Numbered from the stretch's first letter, positions 15,881-24,091 are shown. The stretch: DNA of 52,065 nucleotides from an uncultured Bacilli bacterium (GCA_944336335.1 CALVLC010000082.1:1-52065), one strand, 5' to 3'. Notes: generated from the letters alone by a model not told the origin. Translations and numbers: made by a program.

Positions 15881-16371
15881 TGTTGTAAGATGCTAAAATA
15901 AAAAATTATAGTGCTTGAAACAAGTCAAAATTATTACTATTCGTTTAATATCAATATAAAAAGGTTTTTAATATTTGTTTGTCAGATTTCCTATAAAAAT
16001 AGGAAGTGGTATTGGTATGAATCGAACATACATTACCCAATATAACGAATAATCATTTTACAATACCAAATAAATGGGTATTACTTCATTAAACAACCAA
16101 AATCTTAATCACCAACTAACTTTAAATCAAACCTACCAACACAAAACCAAATTAGAAGTAATACCCTATATAAACCGGTTATTAGAATAGTTTATGGAAA
16201 ACCGGAAACCATTTAAACCATTTTTCAAACCCACCAAAAATAATACTGTCCCGTTTCAATATTATTACATTCCCGAATTAAATTCATATTAATCCACAAC
16301 CAAATATAGTATATTTATAAAGGAAGATTTTACCACCATACCGATTATATAAATAATCACACCAACTTAAA
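15881..16371. other. Gene-free region: hairpin, tRNA-like site and A/C-rich stretch
   Basis: Between two convergent genes. It contains a perfect hairpin (TTCCTAT / ATAGGAA, 15988-16005), the tRNA-like sequence at 16007-16067, and a 12-base inverted repeat (GGGTATTACTTC near 16076 with GAAGTAATACCC near 16154). The stretch at about 16085-16370 is strikingly poor in G on the plus strand with many ACCAA units. No gene seen. Confidence 0.7.
16007..16067 (-). other. tRNA-like sequence next to integrase, candidate attP core
   Basis: Read on the minus strand, GGTATTG at the 5' side and CAATACC at the 3' side form a perfect seven-base acceptor stem. Between them is a textbook T-arm: GTATG, loop TTCGATT (fits TTCRANY), CATAC. 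A discriminator A follows. T and A occupy positions 8 and 9. The middle is only 29 bases, so D and anticodon arms are missing and this is not a working tRNA. Integrases of this type commonly target tRNA 3' ends, and the sequence lies 165 bases past the recombinase stop. An attachment site is the best reading. Confidence 0.55.
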
Positions 16372-17568
16372 TTACTTTTCATAAATAATATCTGATCTAT
16401 TTTTGCTTTTTGTAATATTATTTTTTGCAAAATTCAGTTTATCATCTAAAGACTGTTCATAATTGTCAACTTCCATAATAGATAAATCAGGGTTATCTTT
16501 TATAGCTGCTTCAATACAATCTTGTCTGGTAAAGTTGTCATCATATTCATAAATCTTAAAATTATCCACATATGATTGATATTGTTTACTAAAATAATTA
16601 TCTAACAATTCTTTAACTTTTTCATTATCTTTTGGAATTATGATAGCCTTTGCTTCTATAAGATTAATAGCCCTATTAGGCTTTGCTTCTAAATATGATA
16701 CAGGTAAATCGTGTACTTCTTTCGCTAATTCTTTAATGCATTTTATATCATCATCATTAATATCGTAGTCTTTAAAAATCTTATAAATCGTAGACTTACT
16801 TGAATTAATCCTAACCTTATTTAAATCCTTTCCTACTAAATGGCTATATTCATTACCTTTATACTTACATTTTAAATCATTACATAAATCTTTAAATTTT
16901 TGTTCGCAATTTTTATATAATTCATCTGCCGAATCTTTACTTACAATCCTATCAATATCAATTTCAGAAAACAAAAACAATCTTTTACTTAAAAGTGCTT
17001 TCCAAGAATTCATAGTAGAAAAGCCATTAGTTTGTTCTTTTCCTTTTCCAGCTTTCATAGCTTTATGAATCGTATTTAAATTATAATCTTCTGTTATAGA
17101 ATCAAAATTTTTAACTTCACCAGGCTTTTTTAAAATATCATTTGTCTTTTTAATACCTTTTTTAGAAATACATTCATTAAGTCGTTCTGAAACATAATCA
17201 TATTTAGAACTATCAAAATTGGAATAAACAATATGTCTAACTGTTTCACCGAAGTCATATTGGCCTATATTATCAATTTCATACTGACTAAAATTTGTTC
17301 CAAGAACTTCATTAATTTTATCTGCATCAAACTTATATAATATTTTAGGAAACCTAGCAGAATAAGCATCGGCTTCATAAATTAAATTATCACTATTTTG
17401 TTCTGGATCAACACTACACTTATTAAATAAAAAACTTATTTCACCAAATTCATTATAATCAAAATCAGAATTAGTAATTGCTATTGAAGGCGCAGGCCAA
17501 CCGCCTAAATCTAACACCTTACTTAAATTTGATATTTTTTCATTATGTACTGCAATTAAATTACCCAT
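16372..17568 (-). CDS. Polyvalent-type ICE protein with shared C-terminal tail
   Basis: 398 residues, start 17568 after AAGGCGG. The N-terminus (VHNEKISNLSKVLDLGGWPA, then PSIAITNSDF and FGEISFLF) resembles, from memory, the opening domain seen in large multi-domain 'polyvalent' proteins of Firmicutes conjugative elements. The rest is alpha-rich and unrecognised. The tail, starting SLDDKLNFAKNNITK and ending DIIYEK, belongs to the group shared with the ArdC-like neighbour and others here. It lacks membrane features. Two copies of the element promoter motif lie upstream. A role in protecting or establishing transferred DNA is inferred from the company it keeps. Confidence 0.72.
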   Translation of the reverse strand: MGNLIAVHNEKISNLSKVLDLGGWPAPSIAITNSDFDYNEFGEISFLFNKCSVDPEQNSDNLIYEADAYSARFPKILYKFDADKINEVLGTNFSQYEIDNIGQYDFGETVRHIVYSNFDSSKYDYVSERLNECISKKGIKKTNDILKKPGEVKNFDSITEDYNLNTIHKAMKAGKGKEQTNGFSTMNSWKALLSKRLFLFSEIDIDRIVSKDSADELYKNCEQKFKDLCNDLKCKYKGNEYSHLVGKDLNKVRINSSKSTIYKIFKDYDINDDDIKCIKELAKEVHDLPVSYLEAKPNRAINLIEAKAIIIPKDNEKVKELLDNYFSKQYQSYVDNFKIYEYDDNFTRQDCIEAAIKDNPDLSIMEVDNYEQSLDDKLNFAKNNITKSKNRSDIIYEK

Positions 17569-17595
17569 CTTAATACCGCCTTTTATCTTTAATTT

Positions 17596-17615
17596 CTAAT
17601 AATATTATGTCATTT
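17596..17615 (-). promoter_or_regulatory. Recurrent element promoter motif, proximal copy before 17568
   Basis: The minus strand has AAATGACATAATATTATTAG, 28 bases upstream of the start, with the full CATAATATTATTAG core. Confidence 0.6.
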
Positions 17616-17647
17616 AATTTTAATAATAACTGTAAAAATTAATCTTT

Positions 17648-17667
17648 TCGCTTATATTATGACCGAA
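17648..17667 (-). promoter_or_regulatory. Recurrent element promoter motif, distal copy before 17568
   Basis: The minus strand has ATTCGGTCATAATATAAGCG, about 50 bases upstream of the proximal copy. Tandem copies occur only here in the window. Confidence 0.5.
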
Positions 17668-17692
17668 TTAATTTAAAATGACAATATAAAAA

Positions 17693-18517
17693 TTAATGTT
17701 TTTTCCATAACATAATATCAAACATTTTTTGTTTTAATTCTTTTTCCGAACTTTTGTGATCATTCAAATCAACATAACCCTTAATCATTCTTAATTTATC
17801 TAATGTGTTTAAATTTTTGTTTCTATATTTTAAAACATCGCTAAACTTATTCAATTTAAACTTTCTTAAATAAAAAGCCGGAACTTTGTAAAGCGCACTT
17901 TCATAAGAATCACAATTACCTGTATCTTTTTTCATATTAATTCTTAATGGGATGTATTTAACACAAAAATCTTTTAAGAAGCATTTTTTCATTAATTGAA
18001 AATCAAATCCTTCTACATAGTCAATATTACCCATATCGTCTTTATGCCAGAATAAAAGAACATCAGAATTACAGTAATCAATCTTACCTGATTTTTTTAA
18101 ATTAATATGTTTTAAAAAGTCTTCATACTGTTCTGGTTTAATCAGCATACCACGTTTATATGTATCATCATTAAAATAAAATACCGAAATTGCATCTAAG
18201 TTAATTTTTCTAAATTTATTGCCTGGATCATAATGTCGATCTTCCTGAACTTCAAATAATATTGTTTCACCACTTTCTAATTTAACAACTACATCGCCGT
18301 CCGAAAAACATTCTTTACTACCGCAACGTTCCGATAATAAGTCATCTGCATCGAATTTATATTCAACGCCCAAATCATCAGCCCATTTTTTACAAACCAT
18401 AACTTCATCTTCTTCCATACACCATTTTCTAATTGCTTTAAACTTTATTTTATTTCGATCCAGGTATTTAACTACTGCCGCAATTTCTTGATCAGCAAAT
18501 ACCTGAAATTTAGTCAT
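17693..18517 (-). CDS. Unknown soluble protein, possible PD-(D/E)xK-like fold
   Basis: 274 residues; start set at 18517, eight bases behind GGAAG, rather than at upstream codons that would include the ribosome site. The segment DGDVVVKLESGETILFEVQE (about residues 80-99) has the strand-turn-strand form with D and E-x-Q seen in some PD-(D/E)xK nucleases, and DLGVEYKFDADDLLSE precedes it. The later part is lysine-rich with paired cysteines. The missing lysine of E-x-K makes the nuclease reading weak. It could be a DNA-handling or defence-related protein. It is expressed from its own motif-type promoter through a leader with a hairpin touching the ribosome site. Confidence 0.6.
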   Translation of the reverse strand: MTKFQVFADQEIAAVVKYLDRNKIKFKAIRKWCMEEDEVMVCKKWADDLGVEYKFDADDLLSERCGSKECFSDGDVVVKLESGETILFEVQEDRHYDPGNKFRKINLDAISVFYFNDDTYKRGMLIKPEQYEDFLKHINLKKSGKIDYCNSDVLLFWHKDDMGNIDYVEGFDFQLMKKCFLKDFCVKYIPLRINMKKDTGNCDSYESALYKVPAFYLRKFKLNKFSDVLKYRNKNLNTLDKLRMIKGYVDLNDHKSSEKELKQKMFDIMLWKKH

Positions 18518-18532
18518 TTTTTTACTTCCTTT

Positions 18533-18549
18533 CGCAAGCCACACTTGCG
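18533..18549 (-). promoter_or_regulatory. Leader hairpin abutting the ribosome site of 18517
   Basis: The minus strand has CGCAAG-TGTGG-CTTGCG, a perfect six-base stem. GAAAGGAAG follows immediately. Its closeness to the Shine-Dalgarno suggests translational control or message stabilisation. Confidence 0.45.
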
Positions 18550-18587
18550 TGAATACTATATTGAAAAGAAATTATTTATTTTCTTTT

Positions 18588-18607
18588 CTAATAGTAATAT
18601 GTAAGAA
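18588..18607 (-). promoter_or_regulatory. Recurrent element promoter motif variant before 18517
   Basis: The minus strand has CTTCTTACATATTACTATTAG-like sequence (CATATT for CATAAT), 71 bases ahead of the start, with a T-run upstream. Confidence 0.5.
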
Positions 18608-18657
18608 GCGTTATTAAAAAATGGCTATTTTTGCAGTTTTAGAACAAGTTTTTTAAA

Positions 18658-19596
18658 TTATTTTTCTATTTCATTATATTTTTGTTTATTATTATGTTGA
18701 ATTTTTGAAGCCACAATATTTAATTTTTTATCAAGTGAATTATTAAATTCTAAACCTTTAATTTGTTCAAGTTTACTGTCAATTTTATTAATTAAGTTAT
18801 CAGAAACCGACTTAATAACTTCCATATTTTCCTTTAATGTTTTAGTGTCATTTCCGTGTGTCCAACCAGCAACATACTTAAATGTATAATCAGAAGTATC
18901 TAAATTTAAATGATCACAAACAATAAAAGCGATTGATTCAGCACGCACTTCTTTTGTGCTTCGATCTGCCTTACTATATTCAGAAGCAGGATTATCTACG
19001 ATAGAATGTGCTATTTCGTGAACCATAGTTTTTAGTGTTTGTGTTTCCGGCAAATCGTTTTGTATTTTAATTTCATTAGTAAAAGGCATATAATAACCAT
19101 TTGGGCCATTTAAATTAGCATATGAAATAGGAACATCACTTATTTCAATAAGAATATCTTTTAATGTGTCATAATTATTAACATTAGCAGTTAGTAATTC
19201 AGGTTTAAATTCAGGTAATTCCTTACCGTGTGTTTGTGATACATCGAAAACATAAGCCTTTTTAAAATTCAGAAAAGTATGTTCTTCTGTTTCTGATACA
19301 GATTCACCATCTACAATTTTTTCAACTTCAATTTGTTTTTTATAAGGTGTAGGGCTTATAATCATAATGCCCTTTTCATTCTTATTAATAAAACGACCTA
19401 ATTGTTTCCATTTCGTAAAGCCAGCGACTTGTGTTGCATCTGGTTTTTGTAAATATATTAGCAACTGATTATTTAAACTATAATTATGAAATTTAGAACA
19501 AAAAGAAAGCCAATTTTTGTATTCATAACTATCCAAAGCCTTTTGAACACCCTGTTCTAATTTTTCTGTTATTTCTTTATACAATTTTTTATCCAT
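18658..19596 (-). CDS. ArdC-like antirestriction protein (ssDNA-binding domain plus zincin)
   Basis: 312 residues. The N-terminal domain (about 1-125: NNQLLIYLQKPDATQVAGFTKWKQLGR region) matches the ArdC/TraC-type ssDNA-binding fold, and the second domain has the zinc metallopeptidase motif HEIAHS (about residue 193) with a downstream glutamate-rich helix RAESIAFIVCDHL. ArdC proteins protect incoming plasmid DNA from type I restriction, and relatives are carried with the DNA into the recipient. The last 26 residues, beginning SLDKKLNIVASKI and ending YNEIEK, are the tail shared with several unrelated proteins in this element. That makes this gene the functional anchor for the translocation-tag idea. 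Confidence 0.85.
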   Translation of the reverse strand: MDKKLYKEITEKLEQGVQKALDSYEYKNWLSFCSKFHNYSLNNQLLIYLQKPDATQVAGFTKWKQLGRFINKNEKGIMIISPTPYKKQIEVEKIVDGESVSETEEHTFLNFKKAYVFDVSQTHGKELPEFKPELLTANVNNYDTLKDILIEISDVPISYANLNGPNGYYMPFTNEIKIQNDLPETQTLKTMVHEIAHSIVDNPASEYSKADRSTKEVRAESIAFIVCDHLNLDTSDYTFKYVAGWTHGNDTKTLKENMEVIKSVSDNLINKIDSKLEQIKGLEFNNSLDKKLNIVASKIQHNNKQKYNEIEK

Positions 19597-19733
19597 AAAA
19601 TTACCGCCTAATTAAATATTTTATATAAGAAATATCAGTAAAAATTCTTTATAAAAAGAATCTACATTTTTCTTCAAATATTAAATGTAATTAATTTTCT
19701 ACGCTTTTAGTTAGTCGTATCTAACTTAATTGC

Positions 19734-19763
19734 ATAAAAAAAGACCGGGAATTAATCCCGATC
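19734..19763 (-). terminator. Terminator of the cell-wall-binding protein gene
   Basis: The minus strand pairs AGATCGGGA with TTCCCGGTCT, followed by TTTTTT, directly after the stop at 19768. Confidence 0.85.
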
Positions 19764-19767
19764 TAAA

Positions 19768-21051
19768 TTATTTTTTTGATACATTATAAATTCCATCTGT
19801 TTCTTCGACTACCCAATAATCATCATTTCCATCACGATATGTACCAGAATCCATAACTTTACCAGATCTGTTTACAAGATAATTTTGTCCGTCTACAGTA
19901 AACATTTCATATTTCATATCAGAATCAGCTTTAATTAAAAGTCCATTATCATATAAATAACCTTTTTTAACACCAGTAATAGCCTGTCCTTTTTCACCTA
20001 CTTTACCAGAAGCAGAAAAATAGAATGTTTCATCAGCCCAGTCAGAATCAGAATCTTCATCAATTCTTACCTTACCAGTCTTCATATCACCATTATCTAT
20101 ATCAAAATAATAAAGACTTCCATCATATCCTTCTACAAAGTCTGTAATCATCTGTCCATTTTCGTCAAAGCCATAATATTTTCCATTAATCTTAGCAACA
20201 CCGATTTTATCAGAAATTTTAGTAGTCTTCTGATCTGCGGATAACATTATTCCATTTTTAAAATAGAACCAAGAATCATCATCAACATCTTTACCGATTT
20301 CATCATAATCGTTTGATTCTACATAATACCAGCCTTCTATCCTATCACCATTTCCAGGTCGATAAAATTTATAAGCAATACTTGAAGCATTAGACGATGT
20401 GGCTACATCGGTTTGAAATTCAACAAATCCGTCTAACATTAATCCATCATCATTAAACACGTAATAATATCCATTGATTTTCTTTTCAGTACCAGAAACC
20501 ATTTTTCCATTCGTTCCAAAATAATACCAGCCTTCTTCGTCTACTATCGAATCATTACCTATATCATCTACATAAGCCCAACCGGTTTTTATAGATCCAT
20601 AAGTCCCGTCGTGAATTGGATTTGTATAATAAGTATCATCGTCAATTTGAATCCAACCTTCATCCATTCTACCATCAGTAAAGTGATATTTAACACCATC
20701 AACAGTTAAAAAACCGTTTTCTTTTGCTTTACCATTACTTTGAAAATAAAACCAGTGAAATTCATTATCATCATATTCATCTTCTAAATACTGCCATTGA
20801 TTAGTAGCCATTTTACCAGACTGATCCACATAGTAATAATCGCCATCATCATATATAAGTTTATCAGTAGCCATATTTTCATCGTAATCTAAGTAATACC
20901 AGTCATTACCGGATTTTTGCCATTCATCAGATACGGCATAACCATCATTATCATAATATTTCCAGTTATCATTTTGATACTGCCATCCGGCAAATGATGT
21001 TATAGTCATTAGTACAGATAGAATTCCAGATAAAAGAATTACTTTTTTCAT
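19768..21051 (-). CDS. Secreted protein built of cell-wall/choline-binding-like repeats
   Basis: 427 residues with a signal peptide (KKVILLSGILSVLMTITSFA, cleavage after FAG or SFA). The rest is a chain of aromatic repeats of about 20 residues with the pattern GWxxxxxxWYYxDxxGxMxTxxW (for example WKYYDNDGYAVSDEWQKSG). These are CW_binding_1-type repeats, which bind teichoic-acid choline or other wall polymers. No catalytic domain is present, so it is a pure binding or spacer protein. Near residue 220 it carries DVATSSNAS, the ATSSN/ATPSN string also found in three other extracellular proteins of this element. It is a single gene with its own terminator. Confidence 0.85.
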   Translation of the reverse strand: MKKVILLSGILSVLMTITSFAGWQYQNDNWKYYDNDGYAVSDEWQKSGNDWYYLDYDENMATDKLIYDDGDYYYVDQSGKMATNQWQYLEDEYDDNEFHWFYFQSNGKAKENGFLTVDGVKYHFTDGRMDEGWIQIDDDTYYTNPIHDGTYGSIKTGWAYVDDIGNDSIVDEEGWYYFGTNGKMVSGTEKKINGYYYVFNDDGLMLDGFVEFQTDVATSSNASSIAYKFYRPGNGDRIEGWYYVESNDYDEIGKDVDDDSWFYFKNGIMLSADQKTTKISDKIGVAKINGKYYGFDENGQMITDFVEGYDGSLYYFDIDNGDMKTGKVRIDEDSDSDWADETFYFSASGKVGEKGQAITGVKKGYLYDNGLLIKADSDMKYEMFTVDGQNYLVNRSGKVMDSGTYRDGNDDYWVVEETDGIYNVSKK

Positions 21052-21120
21052 ATTATTACCTACCTTTAAATTAAAATCAAAATAGTAGCATAATTAATAT
21101 CTGTACTTTTCTACAAAAAA

Positions 21121-21152
21121 ATAAAAACGCCACAGTTTCCTGCAGCGTTAAA
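21121..21152 (-). terminator. Terminator of the 21162-21635 gene
   Basis: The minus strand pairs AACGCTGCAG with CTGTGGCGTT (imperfect), followed by TTTATTTTTTT. Confidence 0.8.
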
Positions 21153-21161
21153 TTAATTATA

Positions 21162-21635
21162 TTAAGCCTTATAAACAAAATTATCAATAGAATCATCTAT
21201 ATGATCATAATTAGTAAAAAATCTTAAATCCTTACATCCCATATTTTTATAATCACAAAATCTTATATAATCATCAGAAACTAGTTTTTGTTCTTCATTT
21301 AATTGTTGTAATAGTGTATAAAGTATATGTTCAACTGAAAAATATTTTATATCATCAGATTTAGAATAACCTATAGCCTTTAAGAATGAATTAAAATGTC
21401 TACCTGGACTTTTATTTTCTTCAATAGACACTTCTTTAACCAAAGAAAAATTGAATTCTGTTAATTTATATATAGAATAATGCCTAAATTTATCGTTTGA
21501 ATAAAATTCAACAAATGTATTATCAGGAAATTTTAGTCCAACCATTATAGATCTTCTACTTATACTAAATTGTGGATCTTTTGCATTAAAATCAAATTTT
21601 GGCAATACAGAAGTAAAATTATCTAAAGTTTTCAC
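21162..21635 (-). CDS. Unknown small soluble protein
   Basis: 157 residues with a GTG start at 21635 and AAGGG nine to thirteen bases upstream. No signal peptide or membrane span. The N-terminal half is beta-rich (SISRRSIMVGLKFPDNTFVE). A helix-rich middle (SVEHILYTLLQQLNEEQKL) follows and the C-terminus is acidic. No family recognised. It faces away from the XRE regulator gene and may be its target: the shared intergenic region has overlapping divergent promoters. Confidence 0.65.
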   Translation of the reverse strand: MKTLDNFTSVLPKFDFNAKDPQFSISRRSIMVGLKFPDNTFVEFYSNDKFRHYSIYKLTEFNFSLVKEVSIEENKSPGRHFNSFLKAIGYSKSDDIKYFSVEHILYTLLQQLNEEQKLVSDDYIRFCDYKNMGCKDLRFFTNYDHIDDSIDNFVYKA

Positions 21636-21657
21636 CTAAACACACCCTTCTTATTCA

Positions 21658-21702
21658 ATGATATTGACTTGTATAACTTCACTAATATAAGTGTATCAAA
21701 TA
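21658..21702. promoter_or_regulatory. Overlapping divergent promoters with dyad between 21635 and the XRE gene
   Basis: On the plus strand TTGACT, 16 bases, TATAAG; on the minus strand TTGATA, 17 bases, TTATAC. Both occupy the same 35 bases. The sequence is an imperfect palindrome (ACTTGTATAA ... TTATATTAGT-like arms), as expected for an operator of the adjacent regulator. A second plus promoter (TTGCAA, 17 bases, TATATA) lies at about 21761-21789. Confidence 0.45.
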
Positions 21703-21793
21703 GTAATATTTTGTCAATAATAATGCGTATGTTTTTACACGTAAATTTCGACACGCACAATTTTGCAACTTCATTTATGCAGCTATATATAGT

Positions 21794-22048
21794 ATGATCA
21801 GGCTAAAGAAGGATGTGATACCATTGTATAGGCTAAAACACGGCAAGATTATGATCAAACTAGATCGGCTTCTTCCAGAAAAAGGTATATCTAAGTCAAA
21901 ATTTGCACAGTATGCAGAATTACAACGAACACAACTAAATCGTTATATTAATAATGATGTAGAAATGATTAGTCTTGATGTTCTAGCCCGTATGTGTGCA
22001 GTTTTAGAATGTGATATTTCCGATATATTAGAATATGTTGAAGATTAA
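21794..22048 (+). CDS. XRE-family helix-turn-helix regulator
   Basis: The frame gives up to 84 residues. The helix-turn-helix is clear: LLPEKGISKSKFAQYAELQR, TQLNRYINND, then LDVLARMCAVLECDISDILE, the classic Cro/CI-like end. The start is uncertain. The ATG at 21794 has no ribosome site and would sit at the transcription start. TTG at 21824 follows AAGAAGG, and ATG at 21851 gives the usual short XRE form beginning MIKLDRLLPEKG. Its stop abuts the stop of the convergent gene ending at 22049. Likely a local repressor. Confidence 0.85.
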   Translation: MIRLKKDVIPLYRLKHGKIMIKLDRLLPEKGISKSKFAQYAELQRTQLNRYINNDVEMISLDVLARMCAVLECDISDILEYVED

Positions 22049-22402
22049 TTACCAGTTAGCATAGTTTTCTGATTCAATACCATCTATATTAGTATTGTTT
22101 TCAATAAGTTTATTTTTATCAGGATTTATAATATTTAAATCAGTTTCGTCTAAAATGATATTAAATTTATTTGCTGACTTCTGAATATCATTAATATAGT
22201 TTTTACGGTAATCTTTAATAAGTTTTTCCAGTTCACTTAATTCAACCTGTAAGTGAACTTTTTTATTGCCACGAATCAAATCAATATAGCATTCTGTCGA
22301 ATCCGAATCATAAATATAATTCATTCCTTCAACCAGTTTAAGTTTTTTATTTATATCTTGAAGCGCATTTAACTGTAAATCTGTTTTAATTATTTTAGCC
22401 AT
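22049..22402 (-). CDS. Unknown small protein convergent with the XRE gene
   Basis: 117 residues from the ATG at 22402 (GAAAGGAA upstream). Soluble, with heptad-like helices in the middle (LQVELSELEKLIKDYRKNY) and an acidic asparagine-rich tail ending ENYANW. The two convergent genes meet with no spacer and no terminator, so the messages may overlap at their 3' ends. No family recognised. Confidence 0.6.
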   Translation of the reverse strand: MAKIIKTDLQLNALQDINKKLKLVEGMNYIYDSDSTECYIDLIRGNKKVHLQVELSELEKLIKDYRKNYINDIQKSANKFNIILDETDLNIINPDKNKLIENNTNIDGIESENYANW

Positions 22403-22741
22403 ATAAATCAAATTCCTTTCATAAAATTATTACTTGAATAATATTATTCTAAAATTATATATGTTTGTGTATAATTATACACTATTATAAATCTATATTA
22501 AGACAAATTTTAATATAATCCATATCTTTATAAAAAAGTTATTTAAAATGTTATGATTCATAATAACCAGACTATGTTGCTTCTTCTATTATAAAAGTTC
22601 ATTCAATGAAGCGATAGCGAATTGAATGATATATTAAATACTATAATATTGAAGTAAATTATAAATAATTAATACCTAAATCAAGCCAGGTATTAATTCT
22701 TCAGTATTAAAATACAGCAAACGTTAAATTCTTTAGTATTT

Positions 22742-22911
22742 GTATTAAGCCAGTTAATTATATATTTCATCTTCTGTATTAAGCCAAGTAGTTATGTATT
22801 TTAATATTTTTATCTAGCCAAGTAGTAATGTAATTTATCTTCTATATCAAGCCAATTAGTTATATAGTTCTATATCTGTATTAAGCTAATTAGTTATTAT
22901 ATATATCTATA
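22742..22911. repeat. Five tandem degenerate 34-bp repeats
   Basis: The AAGCC-type core recurs at 22747, 22781, 22815, 22849 and 22883, exactly 34 bases apart each time. The unit is like GTATTAAGCCAAGTAGTTAT followed by an AT-rich half ending in TCTTCT. Units differ by substitutions but never by length. A looser copy lies at 22683. Candidates are protein-binding iterons (origin or partition site). No replication or partition gene is visible beside them. Confidence 0.75.
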
Positions 22912-23117
22912 TGTATTATATATAGTATTGTAAACATTTTATTATAATTTCATTATGTTAAGTTATTATTTTTTGTATTGTACTGACTTCCTGCATAATT
23001 GCCCTTAGCCAATTTAAAAATAGACTACTGCAAATAATTTTTGCTTCATTAAATATGAATTCTTATATGACACTTCTTAATATCTGTATTTGATATTTAC
23101 TGTTTTTCAAATCATAT

Positions 23118-23648
23118 AAAAAAAGCGGCGTTATTTCGTCCTGCCGCACATCCATTACTGGAATCATAAGTATGCCCTTCTTACACGCTAGAAATATAAG
23201 ACCGAAACTAAAACCATCCTTCTGCTTTTAATCACATAAAACCCATCACTGGTTATTGCTTTATGCCGAACAATGAAGATCTTTCATTGGAACTGTCAGG
23301 CTAAAACATAACTGCCTTAGACACGGGTATCAGAACTTTACCCAGAACTTAAGTCATATAAGATTTTGTACTGGTTATGTACAGTAAGGAATCAAAGTCT
23401 TATAAAACTTAGCAGCGGCTTGTTTTAATGGTGCTGACCCACAATTTACATTTTATACTGGAACGGGACCCAGATAGACCCGATCTTATCTAGCATAATA
23501 GATCGGTGCCACTTCTATGATTTGCATAGACACAATCAACTGATCATCCATTTGTGTGTAAGTACCGTTGACGCCTTACAACCACTATTTAATTGTAGAA
23601 TATGTGAAGAACATTCCTAATTCTTTTAATCACATATATTAATTGCTT
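23118..23648 (-). ncRNA. Large structured noncoding RNA (about 530 nt), possibly ROOL-like
   Basis: An island clearly richer in G and C than its surroundings, without reading frames. On the minus strand it begins after a CATAATAT promoter motif and ends in a strong terminator (GCGGC...GCCGC then seven T, 23118-23147). Many helices can be read: ATATGTGA/TCACATAT (23600-23637), CCGATCT/AGATCGG (23480-23506), TATAAGA/TCTTATA (23357-23404) enclosing TGTAC/GTACA, GGGTA/TACCC, and CAATGAA/TTCATTG (23271-23289). A 14-base direct repeat TATGTGATTAAAAG occurs near both ends. Length, ornateness and a mobile-element home recall the ROOL/GOLLD class, but I cannot confirm family membership by eye. Confidence 0.7.
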
Positions 23649-23667
23649 CGTATATATTATGACAGAT
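23648..23667 (-). promoter_or_regulatory. Recurrent element promoter motif of the large RNA
   Basis: The minus strand has GATCTGTCATAATATATACG, placing the probable RNA start near 23648. Confidence 0.6.
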
Positions 23668-23827
23668 CACTTTTAAAATAACTTAAAAAAATCACTTTTT
23701 TAAAAATATTTTTTAATCCACTTCATATATCATTATCGATCATTTTTTTGTATTTGTAATTCATATATAATATCTGTTATAAAAGTTAAAATGTAATATG
23801 GTTTTTATTTCAATAAATAAAAAAGGC

Positions 23828-23951
23828 ATATTCATATAGAATGAACATATTTTATCTGAATTTCAATTCTATATTTTAGACATATAAATTATTGCTTAAC
23901 ACTATTAAATTCAAAACAGCACTAAAATATATTCATTTAGAATGTACATAT
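23828..23951. repeat. Two copies of a 23-base dyad upstream of the large RNA
   Basis: ATATTCATATAGAATGAACA at 23828 onward and ATATTCATTTAGAATGTACA at 23929 onward, both continuing TAT, are nearly identical and roughly palindromic, 101 bases apart. A related dyad (ACATTACGAATGAATGT) is near 23990. Possible regulator-binding sites. Confidence 0.4.
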
Positions 23952-24091
23952 ATAATTAATCATTACTATTACTTCTGCTAAAACATACATTACGAATGAA
24001 TGTTTTTTAGCCAAATTCCAGTTTTTAGTTATTAAGTAATATAAATTATCCCTTATACAATAAAAGTATAAATTTAAAGGAAAAACACACA

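Noticed and set aside
16007-16067. Functional tRNA gene
   Set aside because: Acceptor and T-arm are perfect, but the remaining 29 bases cannot form D and anticodon arms.
15881-16371. Insertion sequence remnants
   Set aside because: No transposase fragment and no terminal inverted repeats with target duplications were found here or elsewhere in the window.
22742-22911. Tandem repeats as a type III toxin-antitoxin RNA (ToxI-like) or a CRISPR array
   Set aside because: The 34-base period fits ToxI in length, but no ToxN-like endoribonuclease gene is adjacent and the units are degenerate and AT-rich. There is no repeat-spacer alternation and there are no cas genes, so CRISPR is excluded.
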